Assembly: GCA_021399435.1 (NCBI GenBank)
Contig: JAJTUP010000133.1
Location: forward strand, 55,395-119,394
Length of the DNA stretch: 64,000 nucleotides
DNA from: Diaporthe sp. PMI_573
Lineage: Eukaryota > Ascomycota > Sordariomycetes > Diaporthales > Diaporthaceae
Reading direction: 5' to 3'
Below, one piece after another: positions 44,401-57,678 of this stretch. Position numbers and translations under genes: made by a program. Position 1 is the stretch's first letter; each line of letters starts with the position of its first letter. The notes under the pieces were generated by a model that was given only the letters and a program-made list of their open reading frames with translations, was not told where the DNA came from and made no database searches.

Positions 44401-47400
44401 AGAAATATATATAAATCTATCCCCTGTATATAGCATTACGTAATAATTCTACCCCTATAAAAATATATCATTATATAGCTCTTCTTTTAAATTTTATTAT
44501 AATATAGTAAAAATAATAAGGATAATTATTTTAATATAAATATAATGTTAATATAGCGTTTTATATGGTAAATTTAGTGTAGGGCCTTTTAATTATATTA
44601 GAGGTTGCTTGTACTGGTATACCCTTTGTTTTTGCTGGTGTAAATCTCTCTTTTCTTATATAAGAAATTAACTCCTAGTAAGTCTATTGCTATCTACTGT
44701 GGCGGTTGTTACTACTAGACAGGCTAACACTACTATAAGGTGCTAGCAGGGGGGGGCTGGCCCCTGTAATAGGCATAGACCATGGTTATTAAACTTTTTT
44801 AACGCGTTATATATTGCAAGTTTCTTTTCTTTCTTCTCCTCTCGTTAAGCTTAGAATCTTTATATATAGTGCTACTATAATAGCTTCCATACTAGACATT
44901 GCTGGCCGTTATACCTACCCAAATTATTACTTTATGTTAATAAGACATTGCCCTCTTTTTATTTTCTAAAAAAACATCTATTCTAGTTTATATATTATCT
45001 TTCTAACATAAATAAGTATTGCTGACCAGCTAGGACAATATATATACACAAATCTAGTTTCGTTATACTTGCGGCTACTTAATCTTCTAGAGGTGGCAGG
45101 AATACGATAAATATAGACGAGATAATTGTGGAAATTTAGCAACTAGCATGTAAAACTAAGGAACAAGGTACCCTAAATGCCAATATATAACCCTACCCGA
45201 CTTAGAGAAGAAAGGAGTTTAGAGGCTTTAGATTTACCTGACAAGACTTGTCTATTTGCTTACTGGCTTTTATAGACTTTAATAGTATTAGCATTAAATT
45301 ATTACAAATAACTATAATTATTAAATAAGTACTATATTAACAGCCTTCTACTATTTTAAACCTATATAGATATAAGAAGGTTAACTGCTTGTATATATAA
45401 ATATTTTTTGTTGGAAACTCTCTATTAAGTAATCTTGTATAAATTAATACTTTAATCTTAAGGTACCAAAGTTTCTTTTAGCTTAAAACTATATATTTTC
45501 TATTAGAGAATATACTCTACTATTTCTCCTTTCCCCCAGCTTTAGGCTATAGCCCGCTAAAATTTTGTAAAATACTCTTCTTAATTAATATTAGGCGATT
45601 TGAGAAAGAAAGATTAAGAGATGGCCAAGATTATCTATATGTATAAATGGGGACGAGACTTTAATGTATCTGTTAATTCCCTTCTTTCCTTGGGTTAATA
45701 TAAGGTTAGTGGCTTATAATGCTACTTTGTGCTAGACAATAGTTTACCAGAGTCTACAGATCTGGATATTACAGTATATTAATGGGACAGAAATTAACTA
45801 TAAGTTTTAGATATATAGAGGGCGGCAATAATTGCTAATTTTTTAATATTGGGGAGTTTTAAAAACCAAAGGCCTGTCTATTTTGCTTTTATTGTGTATT
45901 TAAAAATAGTTTTCTTTTGGCAACTAAGTTTAAATAATATTGGACTTTCTAATAACAAGTTTTATGTTATTTACGGTAAGGAAGAATTTAAAAACCTTTT
46001 CTAGCAGAGAATTAAATAGAAGAGGAGATAAAGTTATAGGTTGTTTCCGGTAGAAAAGAAATTTCTTAAGTAGCACCTAGAGCTTACCAGGCAGATATAA
46101 TTTCTTTCTTATAAATAGTTACTTAAGATCGTTATAGTTGGTTATTTAGTTTTAATATAGTTAATAATAGAAAAATATTATGTGTCTAAAGACTATATAT
46201 ATAGTTTAAATCTTGCAAGCTATTATTTCTATAATCTTATGTTTTTCTTAATATCATCTAGTAGTTATAGACTTGAAAGTAGTAGAGTAAAACTATGCAG
46301 AAAACTTAATAAATATGGCAATATTTTGGCCGGAAATTTAACTTAGGCTTTTAATTTAGAAATAGATTTTATTTGCATTTTTTCTTAGACCTTCCCGATT
46401 ATAATAAGATACTGTTAATGCTTAAATTGTAACTATTAGTATATAGAAGATCTGTATAAGCTGCAGGTAGTCTATAACTAGAGCCGGAGGTTTTTAAGCA
46501 TTTTACTAATATATAATCCTACTCTTTTTTAGACACCTAGACCTTTGTATTTATAGTAGCCAGAGCAAACTATACTTGTATTTTAGGGTATGCTACTTTA
46601 AGCATAGATACTTGTACTAACTTTATTATCTCTTTTTTTTTTTTGGAAGATTCTTTATATATCCTTCTGGCAGTCTCTAGCCGGTAGGTTAGTTAAAGCG
46701 CTTATTGTATATCTTCTAGAGCCGTCCCGGTACTTAATAAGTCTCGGCCAATTTTATTATATAGTAATAGACCGTGAGGTCTGGATTCTGGGTTTGGCGA
46801 GACTGTATACTTATATTATAAAAAGATACCAATTAAATATAACAGTAATTCTCTTTGGCTTTAGAAAGTATACCGGCCTAAGCCTCTATAGATATAGTAT
46901 TAGAGGCCTATACTTAAAGCTTTGGCTTTCCTTTATGTCCAGCTAAAACTTACTTTATATAGATATTTACTTTACTGACATGTCTTTAGACTTTACATAA
47001 GATTATACCTTTAGTTTAAAGGCAGCCTCTTCTGTTAACTATGTTAAGAATATAACGTTATGTAGGAGTTTATTTAACCCTAATAATACTAGTAGAATGG
47101 TATCTAAAGTAGATTTCTATATTTTTATTAATTACAATAAATTTTTTAAGGTATTTATATGGTTTTAAAAAGATAGTAGCTGGCCCCTTAGAGACTTATA
47201 TAATAGGTATAAGTTTCTATTTTTACTTAATAGGTTGCGGCAAAATAGAGATACCTTGGGTTAGGGTTTTAAGGCAGGGTAATTTAAATCTAGAAATTTA
47301 AAAACTAAAATAAGGAAGTCTAAGCTAATCTTGCGGGCCGTTTATACTTTTAGAGACTATAAATATTAAGTCTTTTCTAATACTTTTTAATCTCTAAAAC

Positions 47401-49909
47401 CATATTATATTATCTTTAAAAACTAACCTTAAAAATAATCTTAACCTTTAAATATATTAGCTATAGCTTTCTAGAACCAAGCAGTTAAGCTAATCTGGTA
47501 CCTCCGGTATTGGCATTATTGAAGCAATTTTAAAACTAGCCTATATATAATAGAGCAAAATATACTTACCTTAGAGGATATAACTAAAATTAAAGATCTA
47601 GTTTTTTTAATAATAACTAAAGATAGTTTTAAAGCTATTTGTAGCCTGCTGCGGTATAATAGATTATGGTTTGATAGGGTTGATTAATAGCTTTAATTAA
47701 TATTATAGCTATAGTATATTATTATCTAATAAAAGAAGCAGTTTAATAACTTAAATAGAGCGATAGTATTTTTGGCCTATTATAAGTTTCTAGAGGCTAT
47801 ATTCCTGGCAGGCTAATTTATTTTAGCCAGAGTAAGCCTAGTCCCTAACTATTTCTAGAAGGATGAAAAGTATAAGGGTAGGAAGAGTACTTTAGCATAT
47901 TTATTTCTTGTTGTAAAGCCGTAAAAAAAAAAGTAGACTATATAGAAAGAGCGGCAATATTTAATTTACAGAACTGTAATTATTTCTTTTATTTTACGCT
48001 AGAGTTAAAGATTAGATTTTGCTGGCGGGAGAGTAATTAGTTACTGTTAGTCTTTATTAAATAATATTAGTTAAATTATTTATTTTACTTGCTTAGTTTA
48101 CTTAAAATAAAAATTTTGCTTCTATCTTATAAATTTCTATGTTATATAAGTATAATCTTTAATAAGAGTATAAGTGGTATATACTTAGTTATCTTAGGGT
48201 ATAGACTTAATATTTTTTAGTAGCTAAGTAAGCCTAGCTATTGCCTAAAGCCTACTTATACTGTACCGGCGTTGAGAGCCCTATTATTTTTTAAGTTAGT
48301 GCCTCTACTTATATATTAAATACCGATAAGTGCTTTATAGTAGTTGGTACAGTCTTGTATAATATAAATTAAGCAATTTAAGGTCTTCTTTAAAAACGGT
48401 GTGGTAAAAATACTAAATGCCTTATTATAACTATTCTTCCCTTAATATAGTTGCTTTTTCCAACTATGGCAATAGCCTATCACTAAATTTAAGTACCTGT
48501 AAAAAGAAGAAGTTGAGTTTAAAGCACTATACTTCCTGCCTGGTGTCGGGGTTTTGGCTAAGGGCATAGTTAAGCATATTAATAAGCCGGCCGAGAATAT
48601 AAAAGCAGTTAACGCCTAGGTATAATGGGCAATTGGCATTATACGGGCAAGGTATAAGGGCCGATTAGAGTAGGATGGCTAGATTAAGCTTAACTTTAAT
48701 CCATTTTAATATCAATAGTTTTGCAGACTTAAGAGTAAAAACATTAATAATACCTGCCATGACTATAACCTTTATTGCTATATTCTTGCCTTTCGGGGCT
48801 TAAGATTTGTATTAAATTATAAAAAGGCTAGCCTAAGAAAAAAAAGGAGGAAAAAAGAAGTAGAGAAGGGCTTCTAAGCTGCAGATATAGAGCAGGAGGG
48901 CCTTATTAATAAGGGGCCTAGGGGCCTATAGGGTTTAACTATACTAGCTCCTGTACTCAGCCCTAGCTATGGTAAGAAAGAAAGTTGGTAGTAATTATGT
49001 GGCATGTTAAGGGGGGTAACAAACTGCCTTTCTAGGTAGGCCGGCCTTAACTCTACAGCTTTAGATTAAATTGTAAGGGATAAGATTTATAAGATAAGGA
49101 TAATAAGATTTATTTATAGATTCTTTAAGAATTCTTGTAGATCTTTAGCTTTAAGTCTTGGTCTTAGCTACTAATATGGCTTAAAGACGTATTAATGGAT
49201 AATTATTAGAAAACAAGATTCCCGTTTAGTATAATATAGCGGCTATAGCTATATTATAGACAGTACTTGGTTGGTAATAGTTATAATGGCACTAATGGTA
49301 CTGTTGCTAATAATGTTGTGGTCAAATTGGTAATAAATGTATATTTTAGTAGGGAATTTAATATAGTGCTGGATTAGCTAATAACTAACTATAGAGGGGT
49401 TAGGGTAAAGGCAAAGCATATAGGCGCCTAGTTAATTATTCTACCTATACCTGTACTATACATTTATGCCGAATTTAACTTAGCAGGTAATTATCCTACC
49501 ATTATAAATTTTGAAACCTATTTCTAACTCTACCTTTTCTTTTTCTCTACCTCTTCTCTACCTCTTCTTCTTTTCTTTATAGCATTTATAGATATTATTA
49601 ATATTAATATTATTAAGTTAACAAAGTGCTATATTTACATATATTCTTTTAATTGTAAATCTTCTATATTTAAACAAGAAGTAATATATATTATTTTTAA
49701 ATATAACTATGGCTATAGTATTTCTAAATATAGTTATTTATACTCCCTTCTTTTATTATATTTATACCATTTATACTACCGCTATTAATACCTCTATTTT
49801 AAAGTAACGGTTTAACCCGAAAAGTTTTAGTTTAGTAGTTTTAATAATATTGGTCTATACTTAATATATTTTATAAAGGTTGTCAAAGAATTAGGCTATA
49901 AACTATAGG
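44401..49909. other. Heavily AT-rich, RIP-degraded DNA, unidentified
   Basis: TA dinucleotides dominate. Coherent but stop-riddled stretches can be followed on the plus strand (for example about 46,700-46,930 and 48,540-49,000), again with TAG at presumed Trp positions, so this was once protein-coding. I could not assign a family. The last part (about 49,800-49,914) reads in the same frame as sequence beyond the nested retrotransposon, so that element interrupted it. Confidence 0.5.
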
Positions 49910-49914
49910 CTAAG
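49910..49914. repeat. Target-site duplication CTAAG, left copy
   Basis: Five bases directly before the left LTR, identical to 57674-57678 directly after the right LTR. Confidence 0.85.
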
Positions 49915-50387
49915 TGTCACGACCCTGACAGAAATAGGACCAACAGTTAGTTCTACAAAAGAACAACCCCACTAGGCCAGCACACCGGCCAAACAAATGA
50001 CACAAGGGACCAAGCCAAAGGTTACATAATTGCTAATTAGATAAGACGGATCAATTAAAGCAACAATCAATCCTAGCAATCTAACACCAAGGAGCGACAG
50101 GAGCAACTAGCACTCCCAACGCTCCCCTATACTAGATCGCTAAAAGCAACCAGCACTCCCGGCAAGCCTCACTAAAGAGATAGACATATAAGGATACACT
50201 TATTACTAGATAGCTAGATAGTATAGATAGCTCTTTAGTAGTTAATCTAAGTATTTACCCTAAATAGCTTTTATTAGCTTATAATTATTATTAGAAACCC
50301 TATTACTTAATCAACTACCTTGTTACATATCTTAGACATAAACCCCGATCTACGGTTTAGAAAACCCAGAAAACCTTAATCATTATA
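49915..50387 (+). repeat. Left LTR of the nested chromovirus (473 bp)
   Basis: Starts TGTCACGACCCTGACAG and ends in CATTATA (TG...TA, presumably TG...CA before mutation). Alignable end to end without gaps to 57201-57673. In the stretch I compared by eye, every difference is a transition. Confidence 0.9.
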
Positions 50388-53300
50388 TTTTAACTACTCT
50401 TGTTTATATATTACGACGCGGACTTTAAGTAATATTACATGCAATACCTTTACAATGTTAGGATTTAGAAACAACAACTCTCAGCAAAACCTTCTGCAGG
50501 AATTAGACGACGCCATCAACAGCAACACTAGTAATAACACTAATAACTACGGCGGGATGACTAACAAACAACTCTAAGAGTTAGTTAGCAAGGTTAATCA
50601 CCTCTATACCCTTATAAATAGGTAGGCTAAGCAGAACAAAGAAATGGAAAACCTTAAAAAGGAAGTCACCACCTTTCGGGCTACCGCCGCCATTGTTAAT
50701 ACCCTAATTCCAACCAAAGAAAATGTTAGGCTTAACAGCCCAACCCCTTATAACGGGACCCCGGGCTAGTTATAACCTCACCTTACCTAAGTCAGGGCTT
50801 ACCAGCGTTTTAACTATATAAACAGCCAAGCAGATAGAAAACGAATTATACACACAGCCTCATTCCTTAGGGGAAGAGCGCTTACCTAGTTTAAACCATA
50901 CCTTACTGATTTTGTTAACGCCGAAAAATTTAAGAAATGTAAGTAGGAGACTCAGGAGATATTTAGTAGATACGAGAACTATAAAAACGCTCTCCGAGCT
51001 CTATTTTAAGACCCTGATAAGAAATGATAGGCTAAAAGGAAATTATTAAAACTATAATAGAAGGGCCTAGCCTCGGCCTATATAGTAGAATTTTAACAAA
51101 TCTATGCCTAAATTAATTCTACCTATAATACTAAGATCTTTATATTCTACCAGGGACTAAAGGAAGATATAAAGGATGAGTTAGCTAGGCACAATAGACC
51201 TAACAACTTCCTACAGTACATTAAACTAGCTATCAAACTCGACAATAGGCTCTACAAAAGACACCAGGAGAAATACAGTATTAATTCCGGGCTGTTCTAG
51301 TAAAGTAATTAAAAAAATAGGCCTAATACCGGAAAAAGATACAATTGCAACAATCTAACCTAATAGGGACAATAATTAGGCCCTATAGAGCTTGATGCCA
51401 CATAATAAAAAGATAAAAGGGACATTAAATACTATAACTACAACAAGATAGAACACTTTGCGAAAAAATGCCACAGCCCTAAGAAAAATAGAGATTAAAA
51501 GCCTATACCTAAAGGCTCTAGATAGGCTAATGTAATTACCCGTACTAGCGGGCTACTATGCTTAAAGATGTAGCAAGCCATTACCAAACAACACTACTAG
51601 TACAGAACAAAATGGTACAAACCGTACCTAGTATACCTAGACTAGGCAACAGAAGACGAAAGAATCCTGTTTAGCATTACTCCCTAAAACTCACCTACTA
51701 ACAACAAACAAAAAGGCAAGTTAAAAACAGGAGAAACAATCTAACAACAACTATCATAGCTAGTATACACAAAACTAGACAAGGCTAAAAAAGCTAAGAA
51801 ACATACCTTGCTTAGCTAGACAGCCTGCTATAACGACAGCTACACTATACATCTAAACAACAAAGAAGGAGCCAACTAGTTCCCTAAAAGCGCAGGATAA
51901 CAGCACACCCTAGCTATAGGAAGACAGAAGGAATTTCCATACAACCTAAAGAAGGAGCTAGCAAGGAAAATTCTCTAAGATCTACTCGTACCTTAAGTAT
52001 AGCAAGAGGATCTGCAGGCATATTTAGAAAAAGCATCCCTACTAGCCCCTAGAACTAACATTACAAAAGTACTAATTACAGGACAACCCCTCAAGCAAGT
52101 AACGCGAGAACTAAAAAAGGAAACCAAGAAAGATAGAGACATAGAAAGAATATTCCCTTGCTATAATTACCATCTTAGCACCTCTTAGGCCTTATATATC
52201 TACGACAGATATAGAATCTATATATAGGAGAAAGCAAGCCACGACTAGTTCCCTCAAAGATACTAAGAACAGGACATCTAACAAACTTATAAAAAGAACG
52301 ACTTTAAGAGATGGAAACTTAAGAAACAATATAATAATATAGGCTACATAATGTTTTAACTCAACCTACATACCCCCCTAGCATATCTACGCAACCCCAC
52401 TAGATAGCATACCTGCAAGAATAAGGAATGTTAAGTATATATAGACGACAAGGTTAAAGAATAATACCGACTATAGCAACAAGGACAGATCCTCAGCCCT
52501 ATAAAGCCTACAATACAGGAAGAAAGTATACAACAGCTTATAGAAGACCTACAATAATTATAGAATATTATACAACAAAACATTAAAAGTATTAACAAAG
52601 TCCTAGAAAAGAACTATAGATAGCCAAAAAACTAAACAAGCTATCTACAAAACCTTAGACAGCAGGAGAAACACCTACAAGGTACTTATATACAACAAAT
52701 ACTAATAACGACTATTGACATTTAAAAATTAAGGTAGAGCTTAGAGCCTACTAGTACTACATACTTATCAATAGTAGAGTACAGAAAAACTTTATCTCCC
52801 CAAAGATAGTAAACAGATACTACCTTACATGGTACAAGAAAAAGGAACCCTACAGACTTAACACAGTTAACAGTATAAAAGTTACTTATAGAAACAGTAT
52901 TATCGACATAGAGACCAATTACCTCTAGGTTTAAATCTAGAACCATATTAAGCAACTCTTGTTTAACATTACTAAGACGGCGGATCATTAGTTAATCTTA
53001 GGAATACCTTAGTTAAAGAAAAACAATCCTTAGATAAATTAGACTACTAGCTAGATTTACTAGGCAAACCCTATTAGCTTAGCAAAAAGAACAATTATAT
53101 ATTATAAGGATAAGCAGAGCTTAGTTCCTAAGGACAGCACCCAAACATACGCTTAAACAAGCCTAGCAACTATCTCTTAAAGCAGAGAAAAGGACTCAGT
53201 TCCTAGGCAGGCTTTAGAATAGCCCCTAAACAAGCCAGTACAACAACAGCATAAACCAGGCAGTCTACCGCAAACCAACAAGAAAAATTTACTATTAAAC

Positions 53301-53699
53301 CAAACATAATATAAAACCGAAAAAAAGGGTAGTCCGACACAAATTAATACAAGAAAGCAACAAATTATACTTATAGCACAAGAATACATTAAGGAAATTC
53401 AACAAGCATTAAGACAGATACAAGAAATCCAGCACACATAACATAAGACAACACCCACAATCACGGTTACCTTACCCACAGGTACCTTACAACAAGCGCT
53501 AAAGGCCCAAAGAATTAGCTTAATAAAACAAGTTAAACCTATTCTCTAACAATTTATTACCTACCTATAGAAGGCCAAAGCAGCAAGAAAGGATCCTTAG
53601 AAGTTCATACCTTAGGAATACCACAAGTATACTAAGCTATTTTTAGTAATACTTAATACCAGACTACCTAAATACAGCAACTAAGATTACAAAATACCC

Positions 53700-54240
53700 C
53701 TAGAGCCAGAAAAAACACCTAAATTTACCAAAATCTACAGACTCAACAAAACACAACTTAAGGCACTTAGGGAGTACCTTAACGAGAACCTAGAGAAAGG
53801 ATATATTTAACTATCTACCTTACCTACAAGATATCCAATCCTCTTTATACCAAAGAAAAACGGGAAGCTACAACTTTATATAGATTATCGCCAACTAAAC
53901 AACATTACTATTAAAAACTATTACCCGCTACCTTTAATCAAGAAGCTACGAGACTAACTGTAAGAAGCCTAATAGTTTACAGCCCTAGACCTTAAAGGGG
54001 CCTACAACCTCATTAGAATAAAAAAGAGCAAAGAATGAAAAACAGTATTTCAAATATACTACAGATACTTTAAATACCTAGTCATGCTATTTAGATTAAC
54101 TAACGCGCCAATATCGTTCTAAACTATAATTAATTATATTCTCAGAGAATATTTAGATATCTTTATAGTCGTGTACCTTAACGATATCCTTATCTACTCT
54201 AAAACACTCAAAGAATACAAGGAATATATATACAAGGTAC
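53700..54240 (+). pseudogene. Reverse transcriptase of the nested chromovirus
   Basis: The frame reads TKIYRLNKTQLKALREYLN, then YPILFIPKKNGKLQLYIDYR, QLNNITIKNYYPLPLI, FRLTNAPISF and the altered YLNDILIYS box. The Asp-to-Asn change and numerous stops make it non-functional. Confidence 0.85.
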
Positions 54241-55179
54241 TATAGAAACTTTAGGACACAAAACTTCTAGTTAAACCAAAAAAAAAGCATATTCTACACC
54301 AAGAAAGTCGACTACCTCAAATATACTATCCAGCCTAGACAAATCACAATATAAGTATTTAAAATCGAAGCCATTAAACACTAGCCCATACCTACAAACG
54401 TTAAAGAAGTTTAAGGATTCTTCAAATATATCAACTTCTACCAACAGTTCATTAAAGGGTATAGAGGACTTGCAAAACTACTTACAGACCTTACTAAAAA
54501 AGACGAGAAATTCTAGTAGACACAGGAAGTATAGGACGCCTTTAATACAATAATCTAGAAGATTCTAAAAGAACTAATACTGGTTGAAGCGGATCCAAGC
54601 AAGGTCTATAAAGTCAAAACAGATGCTTCCAACTTTATAATAAGAGGGCAACTCGGTCAGCAAGATAACTAAGGCAAATTATACCTTATCGCATTCTTCT
54701 TAAAAAAGCTTAACAAACTAGAGCTAAACTATCCAATCTACAATAAAGAACTAATGGCAATTATTAAAGCCTTTAAAGAGTAGCAATACTACCTTATCAA
54801 AGCCAAACATTAAGTTTAGGTCTACACAGACCATAAGAACCTTACCTACTTTACAACAACAAAAAAGTTAAACAAACAATAGATTAGATAGACAGAGTTC
54901 TTATCACAATTTAACCTCAAGATTACCTACTACAAGGGATCTAAGAACAGATAAGCAGATACACTTAGCAGACAACTAGACTACCTATAGAAAGTTCTAC
55001 TAAAAACACAGAGTATCTTCCAAGTCACCCCCAACGAAGACTTATTATAAAAACCCCGACAACTAGCAATAATACTCTAAGCCAAGGTCAACCCTAGCTA
55101 GGAAAATAAGCTTAAGGCAGCCTACTAGAATGTATCCCCGGAAACCAAAGGACAAATAGTAGAAGACAACAAAATGTTA

Positions 55180-56470
55180 TATTAAGGAAGACAACTCTTT
55201 ATACCCACAGACCTACAGAAGAAACTCATCAAACGAATCTACAAAGCTCCAGCATATAGACACCAAGAAATCACAGCAACAATTAAAAGAATCAGACAAC
55301 ACTACTACTTCCTAGAAATAAAGAAGAAAGTCTAAACAGTTATTCAAGACTACAATATATATTGTAAAAGTAAGACCACAAGGTACAAACCTTACGGCCT
55401 ACTACAACCTTTACCAGTACCTAACGGACCATAGCAATCCATTAGCCTAGACTTTATTATCAAACTACCATTCTTAAAGAAACCAATAACAGGTACCTAA
55501 TACAATAGCATCTTAGTTATTGTCAACAGATTTACAAAATACTTCTACTTCCTACCATATAAAGAAGCAAGCAATACAGACAACCTTACATATGCTTTCC
55601 TACAAACAATCATCAGCAACCACGACGTACTACAGGAAATAATATTAGATAGAGAAACAGTATTCACCTCTAACTTCTAGCAATCACTTATAAGACAACT
55701 TGGCACAAAGTTAAAGCTATCTACAGCTTTCCACCCTCAGACAGATAGACAAACCAAGAGACTAAACCAAATCCTAAAACAGTACCTCCGCAGTTACATT
55801 AACTACAAACAGGACAATTAGATACAGTTATTATCTATAGCATAGTTTGCCTATAACAGTATAGACATAGATACCACAAAGGTCTCACCCTTTTATACAA
55901 ACTACAGCTATAAACTAAAAGCCTATAGAGAACCAATCTCCAGGCTAGAAGTATAATCAGCTACAGAAAGGGCAACTAAAATTCAGAATCTTTAGAAAGA
56001 GCTTCGGCAAGAACTACTCTTTATATAAGAATAAATAACAACCTATACTAATAGAAAAAGGTTAAAGGGACCAACCTTAAAAGAGGAGGATAAAGTCTAC
56101 CTACTCTAGAAAAACATTAAAACTAAACAACTAAACGACAAATTAGACTACAAGAAGATTAGACCATTTAAAATTAAAAAGAAACTATTAGACACCAACT
56201 TTAGATTCTTATTACTAACGAAAATACAGATATACCCAGTCTTCCACATATTACTCTTAGAACCAGCACTAGCCAACATATAGCTTAAAACATAGATTAA
56301 ACTCGATAATAATAAAAAAGAATAAGAAGTAGAGAAGATTCTTAATTCCAGAACACATAATACCAACACTAAATACCTAGTTAAATAGAAAAACTATGAC
56401 AATAAAGACAATACTTAGGAACCCCTCAGGAACCTAATAAATTACCAACAGATATTACAGAACTTTTAAG
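55180..56470 (+). pseudogene. Integrase and chromodomain of the nested chromovirus
   Basis: A zinc-finger-like region (YRHQEIT...YNIYCKSKT) is followed by the core with SLDFIIKLP, DRETVFTSNF and [13 protein letters not shown], then a GPY/F-like stretch, and near 56,325-56,470 a chromodomain (EEVEKILNSR...TWEPLRNL). Stops occur throughout. Confidence 0.82.
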
Positions 56471-57200
56471 GTCAACTAGAAAATTAGCAGGTACCCCTAG
56501 ACTGTCTAGATCTAGACCCAAGGAATACCAATTAGAAATCCCCGCGGCTCCAAAAGAGCGCATATCAGCAATAACCCAAGCCTTTTCCTTACAACAATAC
56601 TTTAACTTAGCATTTTCTTTATCCAGCAACTAGATACTACAACAAAATAACTCAAAAGACCACTCCTTAGCTTAGCGTTTTTAGCAACACAAGCAGGCCA
56701 AGCAACTCACAGCAGTTTATAACTTTATTTAAAGCAAAAACAACTCCTTCTCAGCATCAATCTCTTCTTTCTCCAAACACTCCTGCTCAAACAACAAGCA
56801 TTTTACTATAATAAGTTAGCAAGAGGAAAAACTAAGGAAAAAGAAAAGGAAACCTACAAAAAGCAGCCATATTGTTTCTATTATAAGACTTCCCAGCACA
56901 AATGCACTTACCATAACACGAGGACTCAGGGGCAACGCGATATATACGATTTACTTTAAAACAACGAGAATAAGGCATAGTTTTAAATACAACATCTTTC
57001 TAGTCAATAAGGTCAGCAAGGGCAGCTCGTTTTCCCAACTTCTTTAGATAAGTCTTTTCAACCCGACCTTGGGCGACACACAATAACATGGCAGGGAAAA
57101 TGTAGCAATTAGAAGGAAGGATACATAAAGATACAAAGGAAATAGAACAGGAAACTTACTCAAATCTTCAGGGACAAAGAAGCATAGAGGAGGGAAATAA

Positions 57201-57673
57201 TGTTACAACCCTGACAGAAATAAAACCAACGGTTAGTTCTACAAAAGAACAACCCTACTAGGCCAGTATACCGGCCAAACAAACAGTATAAGGGACCAAG
57301 CCAAAGGTTACGTAATTGCTGATTAGATAAGACGGATTAATTAGAGCGATAATTAATCTCAGCGATCTAATACCAAGGAGTAATAGAAGCAACCAGCGCT
57401 TCCAACGCTCCCCTATACTAGATCGCTAGAAGCAACCAGCGCTTCCGGCAAGCCTCACTAAAGAGATGGACATATAAGGATACACTTATTACCAGATAGC
57501 TAGATAGTATAGACAGCTCTTTAGCAGTTAATTTAAGTATTTACTCTAAATAGCTTTTATTAGCTTGTAATTATTGTTAGAAACCCTATTGCTTAATTAA
57601 CCGCCTTGTTACGTATTTTAGATATAAACCCCGATCTACGGTTTAGAGGACCTAGGAAACTTTAATCATTATA
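57201..57673 (+). repeat. Right LTR of the nested chromovirus (473 bp)
   Basis: Starts TGTTACAACCCTGACAG and ends in CATTATA. Same length as the left LTR. A GAGGAGGGAAATAA polypurine tract lies immediately before it. Confidence 0.9.
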
Positions 57674-57678
57674 CTAAG
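57674..57678. repeat. Target-site duplication CTAAG, right copy
   Basis: Identical to the five bases before the left LTR. Confidence 0.85.

Larger units (their letters stand above)
49915..57673 (+). mobile_element. Complete-structure Ty3/gypsy chromovirus, RIP-inactivated, nested insertion
   Basis: A 7759-base element with two 473-base LTRs and a perfect 5-base target duplication (CTAAG). Internal order on the plus strand: gag-like region from about 50,455, with a degenerate CCHC knuckle near 51,430-51,480; reverse transcriptase at about 53,700-54,240, whose catalytic box reads YLNDILIYS (second Asp position changed to Asn, a G-to-A change); RNase H at about 54,560-54,990; integrase at about 55,180-55,990; chromodomain at about 56,320-56,470. 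Every domain is crossed by many TAG/TAA codons at Trp or Gln sites. Gag-pol would have been one long polyprotein driving copy-and-paste transposition. This copy cannot encode it. Confidence 0.92.

Noticed and set aside
52722..52988. Minus-strand open frames inside the nested chromovirus (also near 53,180 and 56,150)
   Set aside because: Antisense to gag-pol; RIP and composition bias remove stops on that strand by chance. No family resemblance.
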